DNA of 64,000 nt from Geodermatophilus aquaeductus (GCF_900182545.1 NZ_FXTJ01000006.1:235434-299433), one strand, 5' to 3'; counted from the first letter of the stretch, positions 8,558 through 17,416 are shown. Numbers and translations: made by a program. Notes: generated by a model not told the origin, from the letters alone.

Positions 8558-10185
8558 CCGACGTGCAGGACCCGGCACCCGGGACGGAGTACGACGTCGT
8601 CGTCGTGGGGGCCGGGTCGGCCGGCTGCGCGCTGGCCGCCCGGCTGACCGAGGACCCCTCGGTGCGGGTGCTGCTGCTGGAGGCCGGCGGTTCCGACGAC
8701 GTCCTCGAGGTGCAGATCCCGGCCGCGATGTACAAGGTCTGGCGCACCCGCCGGGACTGGAACTACACGACCGAGCCGCAGCCGGGCCTCGGCGGCCGCG
8801 GGCTGTTCTGGCCGCGCGGCAAGCTGCTGGGCGGGTCGTCGTCGATCAACGCGATGATCTACGTCCGCGGCGCGGCCGCCGACTACGACGAGTGGGCGCA
8901 GCTCACCGGTGACCCGGCGTGGTCCTACGAGGCGGTGCTGCCGCTGTTCCGGCGGATGGAGGACAACGCGCGCGGCGCCGACCGCTTCCACGGCGTCGGC
9001 GGGCCGCTGCGGGTCGAGGACCTGCGCTCGCCGCACGCGTGGACCCGCGCGGTGGTCGGGTCGGCGCTGGCGGCCGGCTACCCGCGCAACGACGACTTCA
9101 ACGGCGCCACCCAGGACGGCGTGGGCCAGTACCAGGTGACGCAGCGGCGCGGCCGCCGCTGGTCGGCCGCCGACGCCTACCTGCGCCCGGCACTGGGCCG
9201 GCCGAACCTCACCGTGCTCACCGGGGCGCTCACCACCCGGGTGCTGCTGTCGGGCGGGCGGGCCACCGGCGTGGAGTACCGGCGCGGCGGGCAGACGCAC
9301 ACCGCACACGCGGCCGGCGAGGTCGTGCTCAGCGGCGGTGCGGTGAACTCCCCGCAACTGCTCATGCTCTCGGGCATCGGGCCCGGCGCCCACCTGCGCG
9401 AGGTCGGCGTCGACGTCGTCCACGACCTGCCCGGTGTCGGCGGCGGTCTGCAGGACCACCCGCTGGTGCCGGTCATCTGGGACGTGCGGTCCGGCAGGTC
9501 GCTGCTGCGGGCGGAGTCGCCGTCGGGGTACGCGCGGTGGTTCGGCGCCCGGCGCGGGCCGCTGTCGTCGAACCTGGCCGAGGCGGGGCTGTTCACCCGC
9601 TCGCGCCCCGACCTCGAGCACCCCGACCTGCAGTACCACTTCCTGCCGGTCAAGTTCTGGCGGCAGGCGGAGGTCGACCCCGACGTCGACGCGTTCACCG
9701 CGGCCGCCGTCCTGGTGCACGTGCACTCCCGCGGCTCGGTGCGGCTGCGCTCGGCCGACCCGACGTGGGCGCCGGCCATCGACGCCGGCTACCTCACCGA
9801 CGAGCGCGACCTCGACGCGCTGGTCACCGGCGTGGAGAAGGCCCGAGAGATCGCCGCGGTGGGGCCGCTCGCGTCGGTGCTGGCCGGCGAGTGGTCGCCC
9901 GGGAGCTCGGTGCGGACGCGCGAGGGGCTGCGGCAGTCGGTGCGGGACACCCTCGAGTCGCTGTACCACCCGGTGTCCTCGTGCCGGATGGGCACCGACG
10001 ACGACTCGGTCGTGGACCCGCAGCTGCGCGTGCACGGGCTCGAGGGGCTGCGGGTGGTGGACGCCTCGGTGATGCCGACGCTGGTCCGCGGCAACACCAA
10101 CGCGCCCACGATCATGATCGCCGAGCGTGCCGCCGACCTCCTGGCCGGCCGCACCGTCGACCCCGCCCTGGTCGCCACCGCCTGA
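8554..10185 (+). CDS. GMC-family FAD-dependent alcohol oxidase/dehydrogenase
   Basis: Flavoprotein of 543 residues in the glucose-methanol-choline family. The dinucleotide motif VVGAGSAGCALAARL is near residues 13-28. The family signatures follow: GKLLGGSSSINAMIY near 90-105 and SGGAVNSPQLLMLSGIG near 260-276. The C-terminal active-site stretch is YHPVSSCRMG, and the end reads NAPTIMIAERAADL. It is the length of choline dehydrogenase. The GTG at 8554 overlaps the aldehyde dehydrogenase stop by four bases, implying translational coupling. It should make the aldehyde used by the upstream enzyme. The electron acceptor (oxygen or quinone) cannot be told from sequence. Confidence 0.92.
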   Translation: MTDVQDPAPGTEYDVVVVGAGSAGCALAARLTEDPSVRVLLLEAGGSDDVLEVQIPAAMYKVWRTRRDWNYTTEPQPGLGGRGLFWPRGKLLGGSSSINAMIYVRGAAADYDEWAQLTGDPAWSYEAVLPLFRRMEDNARGADRFHGVGGPLRVEDLRSPHAWTRAVVGSALAAGYPRNDDFNGATQDGVGQYQVTQRRGRRWSAADAYLRPALGRPNLTVLTGALTTRVLLSGGRATGVEYRRGGQTHTAHAAGEVVLSGGAVNSPQLLMLSGIGPGAHLREVGVDVVHDLPGVGGGLQDHPLVPVIWDVRSGRSLLRAESPSGYARWFGARRGPLSSNLAEAGLFTRSRPDLEHPDLQYHFLPVKFWRQAEVDPDVDAFTAAAVLVHVHSRGSVRLRSADPTWAPAIDAGYLTDERDLDALVTGVEKAREIAAVGPLASVLAGEWSPGSSVRTREGLRQSVRDTLESLYHPVSSCRMGTDDDSVVDPQLRVHGLEGLRVVDASVMPTLVRGNTNAPTIMIAERAADLLAGRTVDPALVATA

Positions 10186-10267
10186 GAGGTCGTGCGGGAG
10201 GGGCTGTCCGCAGCCCGCCGTCCGGAGCATCCTCGGGTCCCGCCAGGACCAGCAACGAGGAGGAGCC

Positions 10268-10615
10268 ATGGCGCGCACGCCCCAGGAGGTCTTCGAGCAC
10301 CACGTGGCCGCGATCGGCGCCGGTGACGCCGACGCCATCGCCGCCGACTACGCCGAGGACGCCGTGCTGATCACCCCGGAGCAGGTCGTGCGCGGGCGCG
10401 ACGGCATCCGGCAGCTGTTGACCGTGCTGCTCGGCGAGCTCCCCGACGCCGCGTGGGACATCCCCACCCGGGTCTTCGAGGACGACGTGCTGTTCATCGA
10501 GTGGACGGCGGTCGCCGAGAAGGCCCGGGTGCTCGACGGCGTCGACACGTTCGTGATCCGCGACGGCGAGATCCGGCTGCAGACCGTGCGCATGACCCTC
10601 GAGCGGCTCGACTGA
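10268..10615 (+). CDS. SnoaL/NTF2-like small protein
   Basis: Protein of 115 residues with the nuclear transport factor 2-like cone fold of SnoaL/ketosteroid-isomerase relatives. It begins with the typical helix FEHHVAAIGAGDADAIAADYAEDAVLI, and the strand VVRGRDGIRQ and a C-terminal strand pair follow. The ATG at 10268 is preceded by an excellent GAGGAGGA site. It lies 82 bases after the GMC gene on the same strand and may be co-transcribed. Family members are lyases, isomerases, or binding proteins without known catalysis. An inverted repeat follows the stop. Confidence 0.8.
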   Translation: MARTPQEVFEHHVAAIGAGDADAIAADYAEDAVLITPEQVVRGRDGIRQLLTVLLGELPDAAWDIPTRVFEDDVLFIEWTAVAEKARVLDGVDTFVIRDGEIRLQTVRMTLERLD

Positions 10616-10621
10616 CCCGTC

Positions 10622-10651
10622 GGGCGGCGGGGACGGCCATCCCTGCCGCCC
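10622..10651. terminator. Two-way terminator between convergent genes
   Basis: Inverted repeat with 12-bp arms (GGGCGGCGGGGA and TCCCTGCCGCCC, one G-T wobble) and a six-base loop. It lies between the SnoaL-like gene and the MFS gene that converge on it. Confidence 0.75.
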
Positions 10652-10658
10652 GGGTCCG

Positions 10659-11972
10659 TCAGCCGTGGGTGGTGGCGGCGGAGGCGGTGGTCGGCTCGGT
10701 GGGGACGGCGGGCGGGACGGCCGGCGGAGCTGGGCGACGGCGGATCGACAGCGACATCGCCGCCGCGGCGAGGCACAGCCCGCCGGCGAGGAACCACGCG
10801 AGGTCGTAGGAGCCGGTGACGTCGCGGATCACGCCGCCACCGAACGCGGCGAACGCCGACCCGAGCTGGTGCGAGGCGAACACCCACCCGAAGACGACGG
10901 GCGCCCGCGCGCCGAAGTGCTCGCGGACCAGCGCCAGCGTCGGCGGCACCGTGGCCACCCAGTCCAGGCCGTAGAAGACGATGAACGCGATCATGCTGAC
11001 GTGCAGGTCCGGCCCGAACAGGGTCGGCAGCGCGAACAGCGAGAGCCCGCGCAGCCCGTAGTAGGCCAGCAGCAGCACGCGGGGGTCGACGCGGTCGGTC
11101 AGCCAGCCGGAGAACACCGTCCCGGCGATGTCGAAGACCCCGACGACGGCCAGCAGCGTCGCCGCGGTCGTCACCGGCATGCCGTGGTCGTGCGCCGCCG
11201 GGATGAAGTGCGGCTGCACCAGCCCGTTGGTCGACAGCCCGCAGATGAAGAACCCGCCGGCCAGCAGCCAGAACGGCCGCGACCGCGCCGCCTCCGCCAG
11301 CCCGCGCAGGGCGTTGCGGGCGGCACCGGTGCGCACCGGGTCGACGTCGTCGGCGGCGGTCCCGCCGTAGGGGACGGCGCCGACGTCGCGCGGGCGGTCG
11401 CGCAGCAGCCACACCACCAGCGGGACGACGGCGAGCGCGGCCACCGTGGTCCCCAGCGACGCCGCCCGCCACCCGCCGCTGGTCTCCGCGACAGCGGCGA
11501 CCAGCGGCAGGAACACCAGCTGCCCGGTCGCGCCGCCCGCGGTGAGGATCCCGCTGACCAGCCCGCGGCGGGCGACGAACCAGCGGCCGGTCACCGTGGC
11601 CACCAGCGACAGCGCCATCGACCCGGTGCCGAGCCCGACCGCGAAGCCCCACAGCAGCACCAGCTGCCAGCTCGCCGTCATGAACACGGTCAGGCCGCTG
11701 CCGAGCGCGGTGAGCAGCAGCGCGCAGACCACGACCCGCCGGATGCCGAAGCGCTCCATGAGCGCCGCGGCGAACGGGGCGGTCAGCCCGTAGAGCGCCA
11801 TGTTGACCGCGACGGCCGCCGAGATCGTCGACACCGACCAGCCGAACTCCTCGCGCAGCGGGTCGATGAGCACGCCGGGCACCGCCCGGAAGGCGGCGGC
11901 GCCCACGAGCGCCAGGAAGGTCACCGCGGCCACCCACCAGGCGGGGTGGATCCGGGCGGTCCGCGTCGTCAC
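10659..11972 (-). CDS. MFS transporter
   Basis: Integral membrane protein of about 437 residues with 12 predicted helices in two halves, typical of the major facilitator superfamily. The family loop after helix 2 is LMERFGIRR, and a matching loop in the second half reads WLTDRVDPR. It resembles the monocarboxylate/oxalate-formate type MFS group in overall order. The GTG at 11972 begins just before the first helix (HPAWWVAAVTFLALVG). The longer frame would run into the divergent regulator gene. The neighbouring GlxA-type regulator is transcribed away from it and may control it, an inference from position only. Confidence 0.87.
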   Translation of the reverse strand: MTTRTARIHPAWWVAAVTFLALVGAAAFRAVPGVLIDPLREEFGWSVSTISAAVAVNMALYGLTAPFAAALMERFGIRRVVVCALLLTALGSGLTVFMTASWQLVLLWGFAVGLGTGSMALSLVATVTGRWFVARRGLVSGILTAGGATGQLVFLPLVAAVAETSGGWRAASLGTTVAALAVVPLVVWLLRDRPRDVGAVPYGGTAADDVDPVRTGAARNALRGLAEAARSRPFWLLAGGFFICGLSTNGLVQPHFIPAAHDHGMPVTTAATLLAVVGVFDIAGTVFSGWLTDRVDPRVLLLAYYGLRGLSLFALPTLFGPDLHVSMIAFIVFYGLDWVATVPPTLALVREHFGARAPVVFGWVFASHQLGSAFAAFGGGVIRDVTGSYDLAWFLAGGLCLAAAAMSLSIRRRPAPPAVPPAVPTEPTTASAATTHG

Positions 11973-12045
11973 GGCTGCAGAGCATGACCGACGCCGGCCC
12001 CGGGGCGACAGTGGCCCGACGGCCAACACGTGCAAAGATCCGGCC

Positions 12046-12107
12046 ATGACAGGAGGCCCGGGTCCGGCCGTGACAGGAGGCCCGGGTCCGGCCGTGACCG
12101 GAGGCCC
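12046..12107 (+). repeat. 24-bp tandem repeat carrying three start codons
   Basis: Two full 24-bp units and a partial third (starting at 12046, 12070 and 12094) open the regulator gene. Each begins with ATG or GTG and contains AGGAGG or CGGAGG. The repeat encodes an eight-residue unit TGGPGPAV. Unit changes keep the frame, so the N-terminus can vary in length without damage. Confidence 0.85.
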
Positions 12108-13068
12108 TCCCCGCCACGAGGTCGCCGTCCTCGCCCTCCCCGGCACCATCGCCTTCGAGCTCGGCCTCCCGCACCGGCTGCTCGGCGGGGCGGTCGACGC
12201 CGACGAGCGCCCGCTCTACCGGGTCCGCGTCGCCACCCTCGACGGCGGCCCGGTGCGCACCTCGGCCGGGTACTCGATCACGCCCGAGCACGACGCCACG
12301 CTGCTGGAGACCGCGGCGACCGTCGTCGTCCCCGGCGTGCAGGGCGGGCCGGCGATGGCCGACGGCCGCGTCCCCGAGGAGCTGTGCACGGCCCTGCGCG
12401 ACGCCGCCGCCCACGCCCGGATGCTGTCGATCTGCACCGGCGCCTTCGTCCTCGCCGCCGCCGGCCTGCTCGACGGCCGGCCCGCAACGACGCACTGGAT
12501 GCACGCCGCCGCCTTCGGCCGGCTGTTCCCCTCGGTGCGCCTGGATCCCGACGTGCTCTTCGTCGACGACGGCGACGTGCTCACCAGCGCCGGCAACGCC
12601 GCGGGCATCGACCTGCTGCTGCACCTGGTCCGGCGCGACCACGGCAGCGAGGTGGCCAACCGGGTGGCGCGGCGCAACGTCGTCGCCCCGTGGCGGGAGG
12701 GCGGGCAGTCGCAGTTCGTCGAGCGGCCGCTGCCCGACGCCGGCGACACCGGGACCGCGGCCACCCGCGCCTGGGCGCTCGAGCACCTGACCGAGCCGCT
12801 CACCCTCGCCGGCCTCGCCGCGCACGCGCGGATGAGCGTGCGCACGTTCACCCGCCGCTTCCGCGAGGAGACCGGCCTGTCGCCGCTGCGCTGGCTGGCC
12901 CAGCAGCGGATCGCGCTGGCCCGCCGGCTGCTGGAGTCCACCGACGCCTCCATCGACCGGGTCGCCGCCGACGCCGGGTTCGGCACCCCCGCGTCGCTGC
13001 GCCAGCACCTGCGCGCCTCGATCGGGGTCGCGCCCGGGGCCTACCGGCGCACCTACCGCGGCGCCTGA
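12046..13068 (+). CDS. GlxA-family AraC-type transcriptional regulator
   Basis: Regulator of 340 residues. An N-terminal DJ-1/PfpI-like (class I amidotransferase-like) domain (about residues 25-190) has Cys 130 in the nucleophile elbow SICTGAFVLAAAGLLDG. A C-terminal AraC pair of helix-turn-helix motifs spans about residues 235-335 (LAAHARMSVRTFTRRFREE and VAADAGFGTPASLRQHL). Such proteins activate or repress neighbouring catabolic or transporter genes in response to small molecules. The start is ambiguous because the ATG at 12046 and GTGs at 12070 and 12094 lie in tandem repeats. It is divergent from the MFS gene, which is the likeliest target. Confidence 0.9.
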   Translation: MTGGPGPAVTGGPGPAVTGGPPRHEVAVLALPGTIAFELGLPHRLLGGAVDADERPLYRVRVATLDGGPVRTSAGYSITPEHDATLLETAATVVVPGVQGGPAMADGRVPEELCTALRDAAAHARMLSICTGAFVLAAAGLLDGRPATTHWMHAAAFGRLFPSVRLDPDVLFVDDGDVLTSAGNAAGIDLLLHLVRRDHGSEVANRVARRNVVAPWREGGQSQFVERPLPDAGDTGTAATRAWALEHLTEPLTLAGLAAHARMSVRTFTRRFREETGLSPLRWLAQQRIALARRLLESTDASIDRVAADAGFGTPASLRQHLRASIGVAPGAYRRTYRGA

Positions 13069-13078
13069 GGCGTCACCC

Positions 13079-13109
13079 GGAGGAGTCGGGTGTGACACGC
13101 GACTCCTCC
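13079..13109. terminator. Hairpin downstream of the GlxA-type regulator
   Basis: Perfect 10-bp arms, GGAGGAGTCG and CGACTCCTCC, with an 11-base loop, 10 bases after the stop codon at 13068. No U tract follows, as usual in this genome. Confidence 0.65.
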
Positions 13110-13325
13110 GCGGACGGCAGGATCGGCAGCCGCGTCTGGTTGAGTGGGGCATACCGGCGTTGCCCTCGCTCATCCGGAGCTGCAGGACTCGACGTCGGGC
13201 TGGTGCAGCGCCACGGAGGCGCGCCCGGCTGTCCGACGTCGCCGCCGGCGCGCTCCGCCCCGCATCCGGGGCCAGCGCCTGCGCACGGTGACCGACGACG
13301 GCGACCCGAAACGCCCGAGGAACCG

Positions 13326-14957
13326 ATGACCTCCCCGAACCCCCCCTCCCCCGCCGGCACCTCCCGGCCGCGCCGCCGCGGCGGCCGTGGCCGCGGCCGC
13401 GGGACGGGTACCGCCACGACGACGACCGCCATGGCGGCCCCCGCCACGACGACGACCGCCACGACGACGACCGCCACGACGGCGACCACCAGCACCGAGA
13501 GCGTCCCGGCCGTGGAGATCCCCGCCGGCGACGTCGCCACCGTGCTGCCCACCGACACCACCTTCGCCGAGCTCGGCGTCCCCGCCCCGCTGGTCGAGGT
13601 GCTGACCGCCAGCGGCATCACCGCGCCGTTCCCCATCCAGGTCGCGACGCTGCCCGACTCGCTGGCCGGCCGTGACGTGCTCGGCCGCGGCCGCACCGGC
13701 TCGGGCAAGACCATCGCCTTCGCCCTGCCGCTGGTCTCCCGGCTGGCCGCCTCCACCACCCGCCGCCAGCCGCGCCGGCCGCGCGCCCTGGTGCTCGTGC
13801 CGACCCGCGAGCTCGCCAACCAGGTGATGGCGACCGTCGAGCCCCTGGCCACGGCCCTCGGCCTGCGCTGCACCACCGTCTTCGGCGGCGTCGGGCAGAA
13901 CCCGCAGGTGCAGGCGCTGGCCGCCGGCGTCGACGTCGTCGTCGCCTGCCCCGGCCGGCTCGAGGACCTCATCGGCCAGGGCCACGCCGACCTGTCCGCC
14001 GTCGAGGTGACCGTGCTCGACGAGGCCGACCACATGGCCGACCTGGGCTTCCTGCCCGGCGTCAAGCGGCTGCTGGACCGCACGCCGCAGGGCGGGCAGC
14101 GGCTGCTGTTCTCCGCCACGCTGGACAACGGCGTCGACGTGCTGGTCAAGCGCTACCTGCACTCGCCGGTGACGCACTCGGTCGACCCGGCCGTGGCGCC
14201 GGTGTCGACGATGACCCACCACGTGTTCCAGGTGTCGGCCGCCGACAAGCCCGAGGTCGTGCGCCAGCTCGCCTCGGGGCTGGGCCGCAGCGTGCTGTTC
14301 ACCCGCACCAAGCACCAGGCCAAGAAGCTCGCCAAGCAGCTCACCGCGTCGGGCATCCCCGCCGTCGACCTGCACGGCAACCTCAGCCAGAACGCCCGCG
14401 AGCGCAACCTCGAGGCGTTCAGCAACGGCGGCACCCGCGTGCTGTGCGCGACCGACATCGCCGCCCGCGGCATCCACGTCGACGACGTCGCGCTGGTCGT
14501 GCACGTCGACCCGCCGACCGAGCACAAGGCCTACCTGCACCGCTCCGGCCGCACCGCGCGCGCCGGTGCCGGCGGCACGGTGGTCACGCTGTCCACCCCG
14601 GACCAGAACGGCGAGGTGCGCACGCTGACCCGCCAGGCCGGGATCACGCCCGTCGTCAGCCAGGTCCGTCCCGGCGCGGAGCAGATCACCACGCTGACCG
14701 GCCCCGCCGCGCCGTTCGTCGAGCCGGCCCCGGCCCCCGCCCCCCAGCCGCAGGGCCAGGGCGGCGGCGGACGGCGTCGCCGCGGCGGCTCGGGTGCCGC
14801 CACCGGCGGGACCGCGGCGGCGGCGAAGCCCGCGGCCGGCGGCCGGGGCGGCTCGCGCACCGCGGGCCCGGCGCGCACCCGCGCCGAGCTGGCCGCACGG
14901 GCCGGCACGCACTCGGCGTCGTCGTTCAGCGGGCGCAGCCGGCGCGGAGGCCGCTGA
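13326..14957 (+). CDS. DEAD-box ATP-dependent RNA helicase
   Basis: RNA helicase of 543 residues for ribosome assembly or RNA turnover. The order of motifs is GRTGSGKT (near 121-128), PTRELA (Ia), DEAD (232-235), SAT (263-265), the HGNLSQNAR stretch, ATDIAARGIHV (V) and HRSGRTARAG (VI, near 405). The N-terminal 60 residues are Arg/Gly then Thr/Ala low complexity (runs of ATTTT). The C-terminal 100 residues are Pro/Gln then Gly/Arg rich, like RGG RNA-binding tails. The ATG at 13326 has GAGGAA before it. The 257-bp leader before the gene, counted from the upstream stop codon and including the terminator hairpin, is long enough for cold- or RNA-dependent control, which I cannot confirm. Confidence 0.93.
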   Translation: MTSPNPPSPAGTSRPRRRGGRGRGRGTGTATTTTAMAAPATTTTATTTTATTATTSTESVPAVEIPAGDVATVLPTDTTFAELGVPAPLVEVLTASGITAPFPIQVATLPDSLAGRDVLGRGRTGSGKTIAFALPLVSRLAASTTRRQPRRPRALVLVPTRELANQVMATVEPLATALGLRCTTVFGGVGQNPQVQALAAGVDVVVACPGRLEDLIGQGHADLSAVEVTVLDEADHMADLGFLPGVKRLLDRTPQGGQRLLFSATLDNGVDVLVKRYLHSPVTHSVDPAVAPVSTMTHHVFQVSAADKPEVVRQLASGLGRSVLFTRTKHQAKKLAKQLTASGIPAVDLHGNLSQNARERNLEAFSNGGTRVLCATDIAARGIHVDDVALVVHVDPPTEHKAYLHRSGRTARAGAGGTVVTLSTPDQNGEVRTLTRQAGITPVVSQVRPGAEQITTLTGPAAPFVEPAPAPAPQPQGQGGGGRRRRGGSGAATGGTAAAAKPAAGGRGGSRTAGPARTRAELAARAGTHSASSFSGRSRRGGR

Positions 14958-15032
14958 CCCCCAGGGGTGTCGTGGCGGGGGCGGTCGGGAAGAGTCCTCC
15001 CGACCGTCCCCGACGACCCTGCGAGGTGCCCG

Positions 15033-15557
15033 ATGGCCCTGCCCATCACCCTGTCCGAGATCGGTCCGCGGATCTCGGCCGGCGCGTTCATCCTCAACAG
15101 CGGGCTGGGCAAGCGTGCAGCTGACGACCAGACCGCGGCCGGCCTGCACGGCTTCGCCAGCGGGACCTACCCGTTCCTCAAGAACGTCGAGCCGAAGCAG
15201 TTCGTCCAGTTGCTGTCGACGGCGGAGATCGCGGTCGGCGCCGCGTTGCTGACGCCGTTCGTGCCCACCGCGCTGGCCGGCGCCGTGCTGACCGGGTTCG
15301 CCGGCGGCCTGCTCGGCCTCTACCTGCGCACGCCCGGCATGCGCAAGGAGGGCAGCCTGGCCCCGACCGAGCAGGGCCTGACGGTCGCCAAGGACGTGTG
15401 GCTGCTCGGGATCGGCGTCGGCCTGCTCACCCGCGGCACCGTGGACCGCGGCACCAAGCGGGTGGAGAAGGCCGCGAAGACCCTGGCGAAGGCCAACAAG
15501 CGGGTCTCGCGGGCCGAGCGGAGGGCTGAGCGCAGGACCGCCCGCGCCGCCGCTTAG
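15033..15557 (+). CDS. Small membrane protein, DoxX-like
   Basis: Protein of 174 residues with three or four hydrophobic helices (about residues 10-25, 60-80, 82-102 and 118-135) and a basic Lys/Arg/Ala-rich tail. The early segment ISAGAFILNSGLGKR and the spacing of helices resemble DoxX-type proteins, but I would not insist on that. The ATG at 15033 follows GAGGTG. It comes 75 bases after the helicase and could be co-transcribed. Its TAG directly touches the stop codon of the convergent regulator gene (no spacer at all). Confidence 0.65.
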   Translation: MALPITLSEIGPRISAGAFILNSGLGKRAADDQTAAGLHGFASGTYPFLKNVEPKQFVQLLSTAEIAVGAALLTPFVPTALAGAVLTGFAGGLLGLYLRTPGMRKEGSLAPTEQGLTVAKDVWLLGIGVGLLTRGTVDRGTKRVEKAAKTLAKANKRVSRAERRAERRTARAAA

Positions 15558-16094
15558 TCAGCCCGGCAGGAACACCGTCCCGACCAGGCGACGGCGGCGC
15601 TGCCCGCCCGGCTCGTTCGCCAGGCGGTCGCCCAGCACCTGCCGCAGGTCGGTGACCAGGGCGGCGAACTCCTCGTCGTCCAGCCACAGGCCGGTCATCC
15701 GGTACCCCACCCCGTCCCGGGCGGCGTCCAGTCCGCCCGGGACGGCGGTACCGGTGTCGACCCAGCGGTCGAAGTCGGCCAGCAGGGCGGCGACGAAGGT
15801 GCCGAACGCGCGCCGGTGCTGCTCGGGTGTCATCCCCGCCGCCTCCTCCGGCCCGACGGAGGCGGCCGCGGTCACGAGCCGGTAGGTGCGCTCGGTGCTG
15901 CCGCGCACCCGGCGCTCCCCCACCACCTCCAGCAGCCCGGCCTCGGCGAGCACCCCGACGTGCCGGTACAGCGTGGCCACCGCGACGTCGGGCAGCTCCG
16001 CGTGCAGGTCGCCTGTGGTCAGGGTCCGATCGCCCAGCAGCGCCTGCACGACGCGGAGGCGCACCGGGTGCAGGAGCAGGTCCGCTGACGCCAC
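15558..16094 (-). CDS. ArsR-like winged-helix transcriptional regulator
   Basis: Protein of 178 residues. The first 80 residues are a winged helix: HPVRLRVVQALLGDRTLTTGDLHAELPDVAVATLYRHVGVLAEAGLLEVV holds the helix-turn-helix, followed by the wing RRVRGSTERTYRL. The C-terminal half is an alpha-helical ligand or dimer domain of the type found in padR/arsR-like actinobacterial regulators. The GTG at 16094 is preceded by GAGGTGA. The gene diverges from a two-gene operon whose promoter carries a direct repeat. Control of that operon is the natural guess. No Cys metal site is visible, so it is not a classical metal sensor. Confidence 0.82.
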   Translation of the reverse strand: MASADLLLHPVRLRVVQALLGDRTLTTGDLHAELPDVAVATLYRHVGVLAEAGLLEVVGERRVRGSTERTYRLVTAAASVGPEEAAGMTPEQHRRAFGTFVAALLADFDRWVDTGTAVPGGLDAARDGVGYRMTGLWLDDEEFAALVTDLRQVLGDRLANEPGGQRRRRLVGTVFLPG

Positions 16095-16113
16095 GCACTC
16101 ACCTCTCTCATCC

Positions 16114-16142
16114 TTGACAACGGTCTCGCTCTTGAGAACGAT
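16114..16142 (+). promoter_or_regulatory. Promoter with direct repeat for the leaderless 16149 gene
   Basis: TTGACA (16114-16119), a 17-bp spacer and AACGAT (16137-16142) end seven bases before the ATG at 16149. The region has two copies of a CTTGASAACG motif (16113-16122 and 16131-16140), 18 bp apart. They overlap both promoter elements and could bind the divergent winged-helix regulator. Confidence 0.65.
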
Positions 16143-16148
16143 GATGGC

Positions 16149-16484
16149 ATGGCGGCGATCGAGACGACACCCACGACCCTGCGGATCACCCTCACCCCGG
16201 CCGAGAAGGTGCTCGGCCTGCTGCGCGACCTCGAGGTCCCGCTGGCCGCGGTGCGCTCGGCCGAGGTCGTCCCCGACGGCCTGGACGCCCTGCGCGGCCT
16301 GCGTGCCCCGGGCCTCGGCCTCCCCACCCGCCGGATCGGCACGTGGCGCCGGCGGGGGACGAAGACCCTCGTCAGCGTCCGTCGCGGCCCGGCCGTCCGC
16401 CTCGAGCTCACCGGCCAGCGCTTCGACACCGCGCTGGTGACCGTCGACGACGCGGCCTCCGTCGTCGCGGCGGTGGGGCGGTGA
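16149..16484 (+). CDS. Conserved hypothetical protein, possibly PH-like fold
   Basis: Soluble protein of 111 residues, mostly predicted beta strands with a final helix. The strand pattern RITLTPAEKVLGLL, VRSAEVVPDGLDAL, RIGTWRRRGTKTLVSV and RLELTGQRFDTALVTVDD is like bacterial pleckstrin-homology-type domains seen in actinobacterial hypothetical proteins, a resemblance recalled rather than tested. It has a leaderless-type start at 16149. Its stop codon overlaps the start of the hydrolase gene by four bases (GTGA), so the two are coupled. Confidence 0.7.
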   Translation: MAAIETTPTTLRITLTPAEKVLGLLRDLEVPLAAVRSAEVVPDGLDALRGLRAPGLGLPTRRIGTWRRRGTKTLVSVRRGPAVRLELTGQRFDTALVTVDDAASVVAAVGR

Positions 16485-17416
16485 GCGCCCGCGAGGTCCC
16501 CGTGACCGTGCCGGGCGATCCCCCGCTGGCCGGCACGCTGACCCTCCCGGACTCCCCCGGCCCCGTCCTCGCGGTGCTGCTCGCGCCGGGCTCCGGGCCG
16601 CTGGACCGGGACTCGAACCACCACCGGGCGCGCTTCGGCGTCACCCGGGAGCTGGCGGCCGCCCTGGCCGAGGGCGGGCTCGCCTCCCTGCGCTACGACA
16701 AGCGCGGCGTCGGCGGCAGCCCCGGCGACTGGCGGCGGGCCGGCCTGCACGACAACGCCGACGACCTGGTCCGGGCACGGGACGCCCTGGCCGCCCGCCC
16801 CGAGGTGGACGCCGGCCGCATCGTCCTGGCCGGCCACAGCGAGGGCGCGCTGCTCGCCGCGATGGCGGCCGCGCGCGGCGCCCCGGTGGCCGGGGTGGTG
16901 CTGCTGGCAGGGTCGGCGACCCCGGGCGACGAGCTGCTCCGCTGGCAGGCCCGGCAGATCGGCCCGACGCTGCCCGCCCCGGTGCGCGGCCTGCTGCGGC
17001 TGCTGCGCACCGACCTCGAGGCGAAGGTGGCCGCCAACCACGAGCGGATCCGCGCGACCACCACCGACGTCGCCCGCATCGGCGGGGTGCGCCTCAACGC
17101 GCGCTGGCACCGGGAGTTCCTGGCCCACGACCCGCGCACCGACCTCGCCCGGCTGACCGTGCCGGTCCTGGCGGTCACGGGGAGCAAGGACCTGCAGGTC
17201 CGCCCCGGCGACCTCGCGGAGATCGCGGACGCCGTCCCCGGGCCGGTGGAGACGCTGCTCGTCCCCGACCTCACCCACACGCTGCGCCGCCAGCCGGGGC
17301 CGGCGTCACTGCGCGCCTACCGCGGCGAGCTGCGCCGGCCGGTGGACCCCGAGGTGCTCGGCGCCGTCGTCCGGTGGTGCCGGGCCGTGACCGGGCTCGA
17401 GCGCGCCGCGGTGTGA
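16481..17416 (+). CDS. Alpha/beta-fold hydrolase
   Basis: Hydrolase of 311 residues. The nucleophile is the Ser of GHSEGALL, about residue 123. The acid is probably the Asp of GSKDLQV near 233, and the His is in DLTHTLRR near 265. The oxyanion segment is LLAPGSGPLDRD. The fold resembles the dienelactone-hydrolase/YfhR-like acyl esterases, but no substrate can be named. The GTG start overlaps the preceding stop (GTGA). A perfect inverted repeat follows the stop. Confidence 0.87.
   Translation: MSAREVPVTVPGDPPLAGTLTLPDSPGPVLAVLLAPGSGPLDRDSNHHRARFGVTRELAAALAEGGLASLRYDKRGVGGSPGDWRRAGLHDNADDLVRARDALAARPEVDAGRIVLAGHSEGALLAAMAAARGAPVAGVVLLAGSATPGDELLRWQARQIGPTLPAPVRGLLRLLRTDLEAKVAANHERIRATTTDVARIGGVRLNARWHREFLAHDPRTDLARLTVPVLAVTGSKDLQVRPGDLAEIADAVPGPVETLLVPDLTHTLRRQPGPASLRAYRGELRRPVDPEVLGAVVRWCRAVTGLERAAV

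Noticed and set aside
12030..13325. Read-through frame joining the GlxA-type gene region to the helicase as one 975-residue protein
   Set aside because: The upstream part is an off-frame shadow of the regulator. The helicase has its own ribosome site and ATG at 13326.
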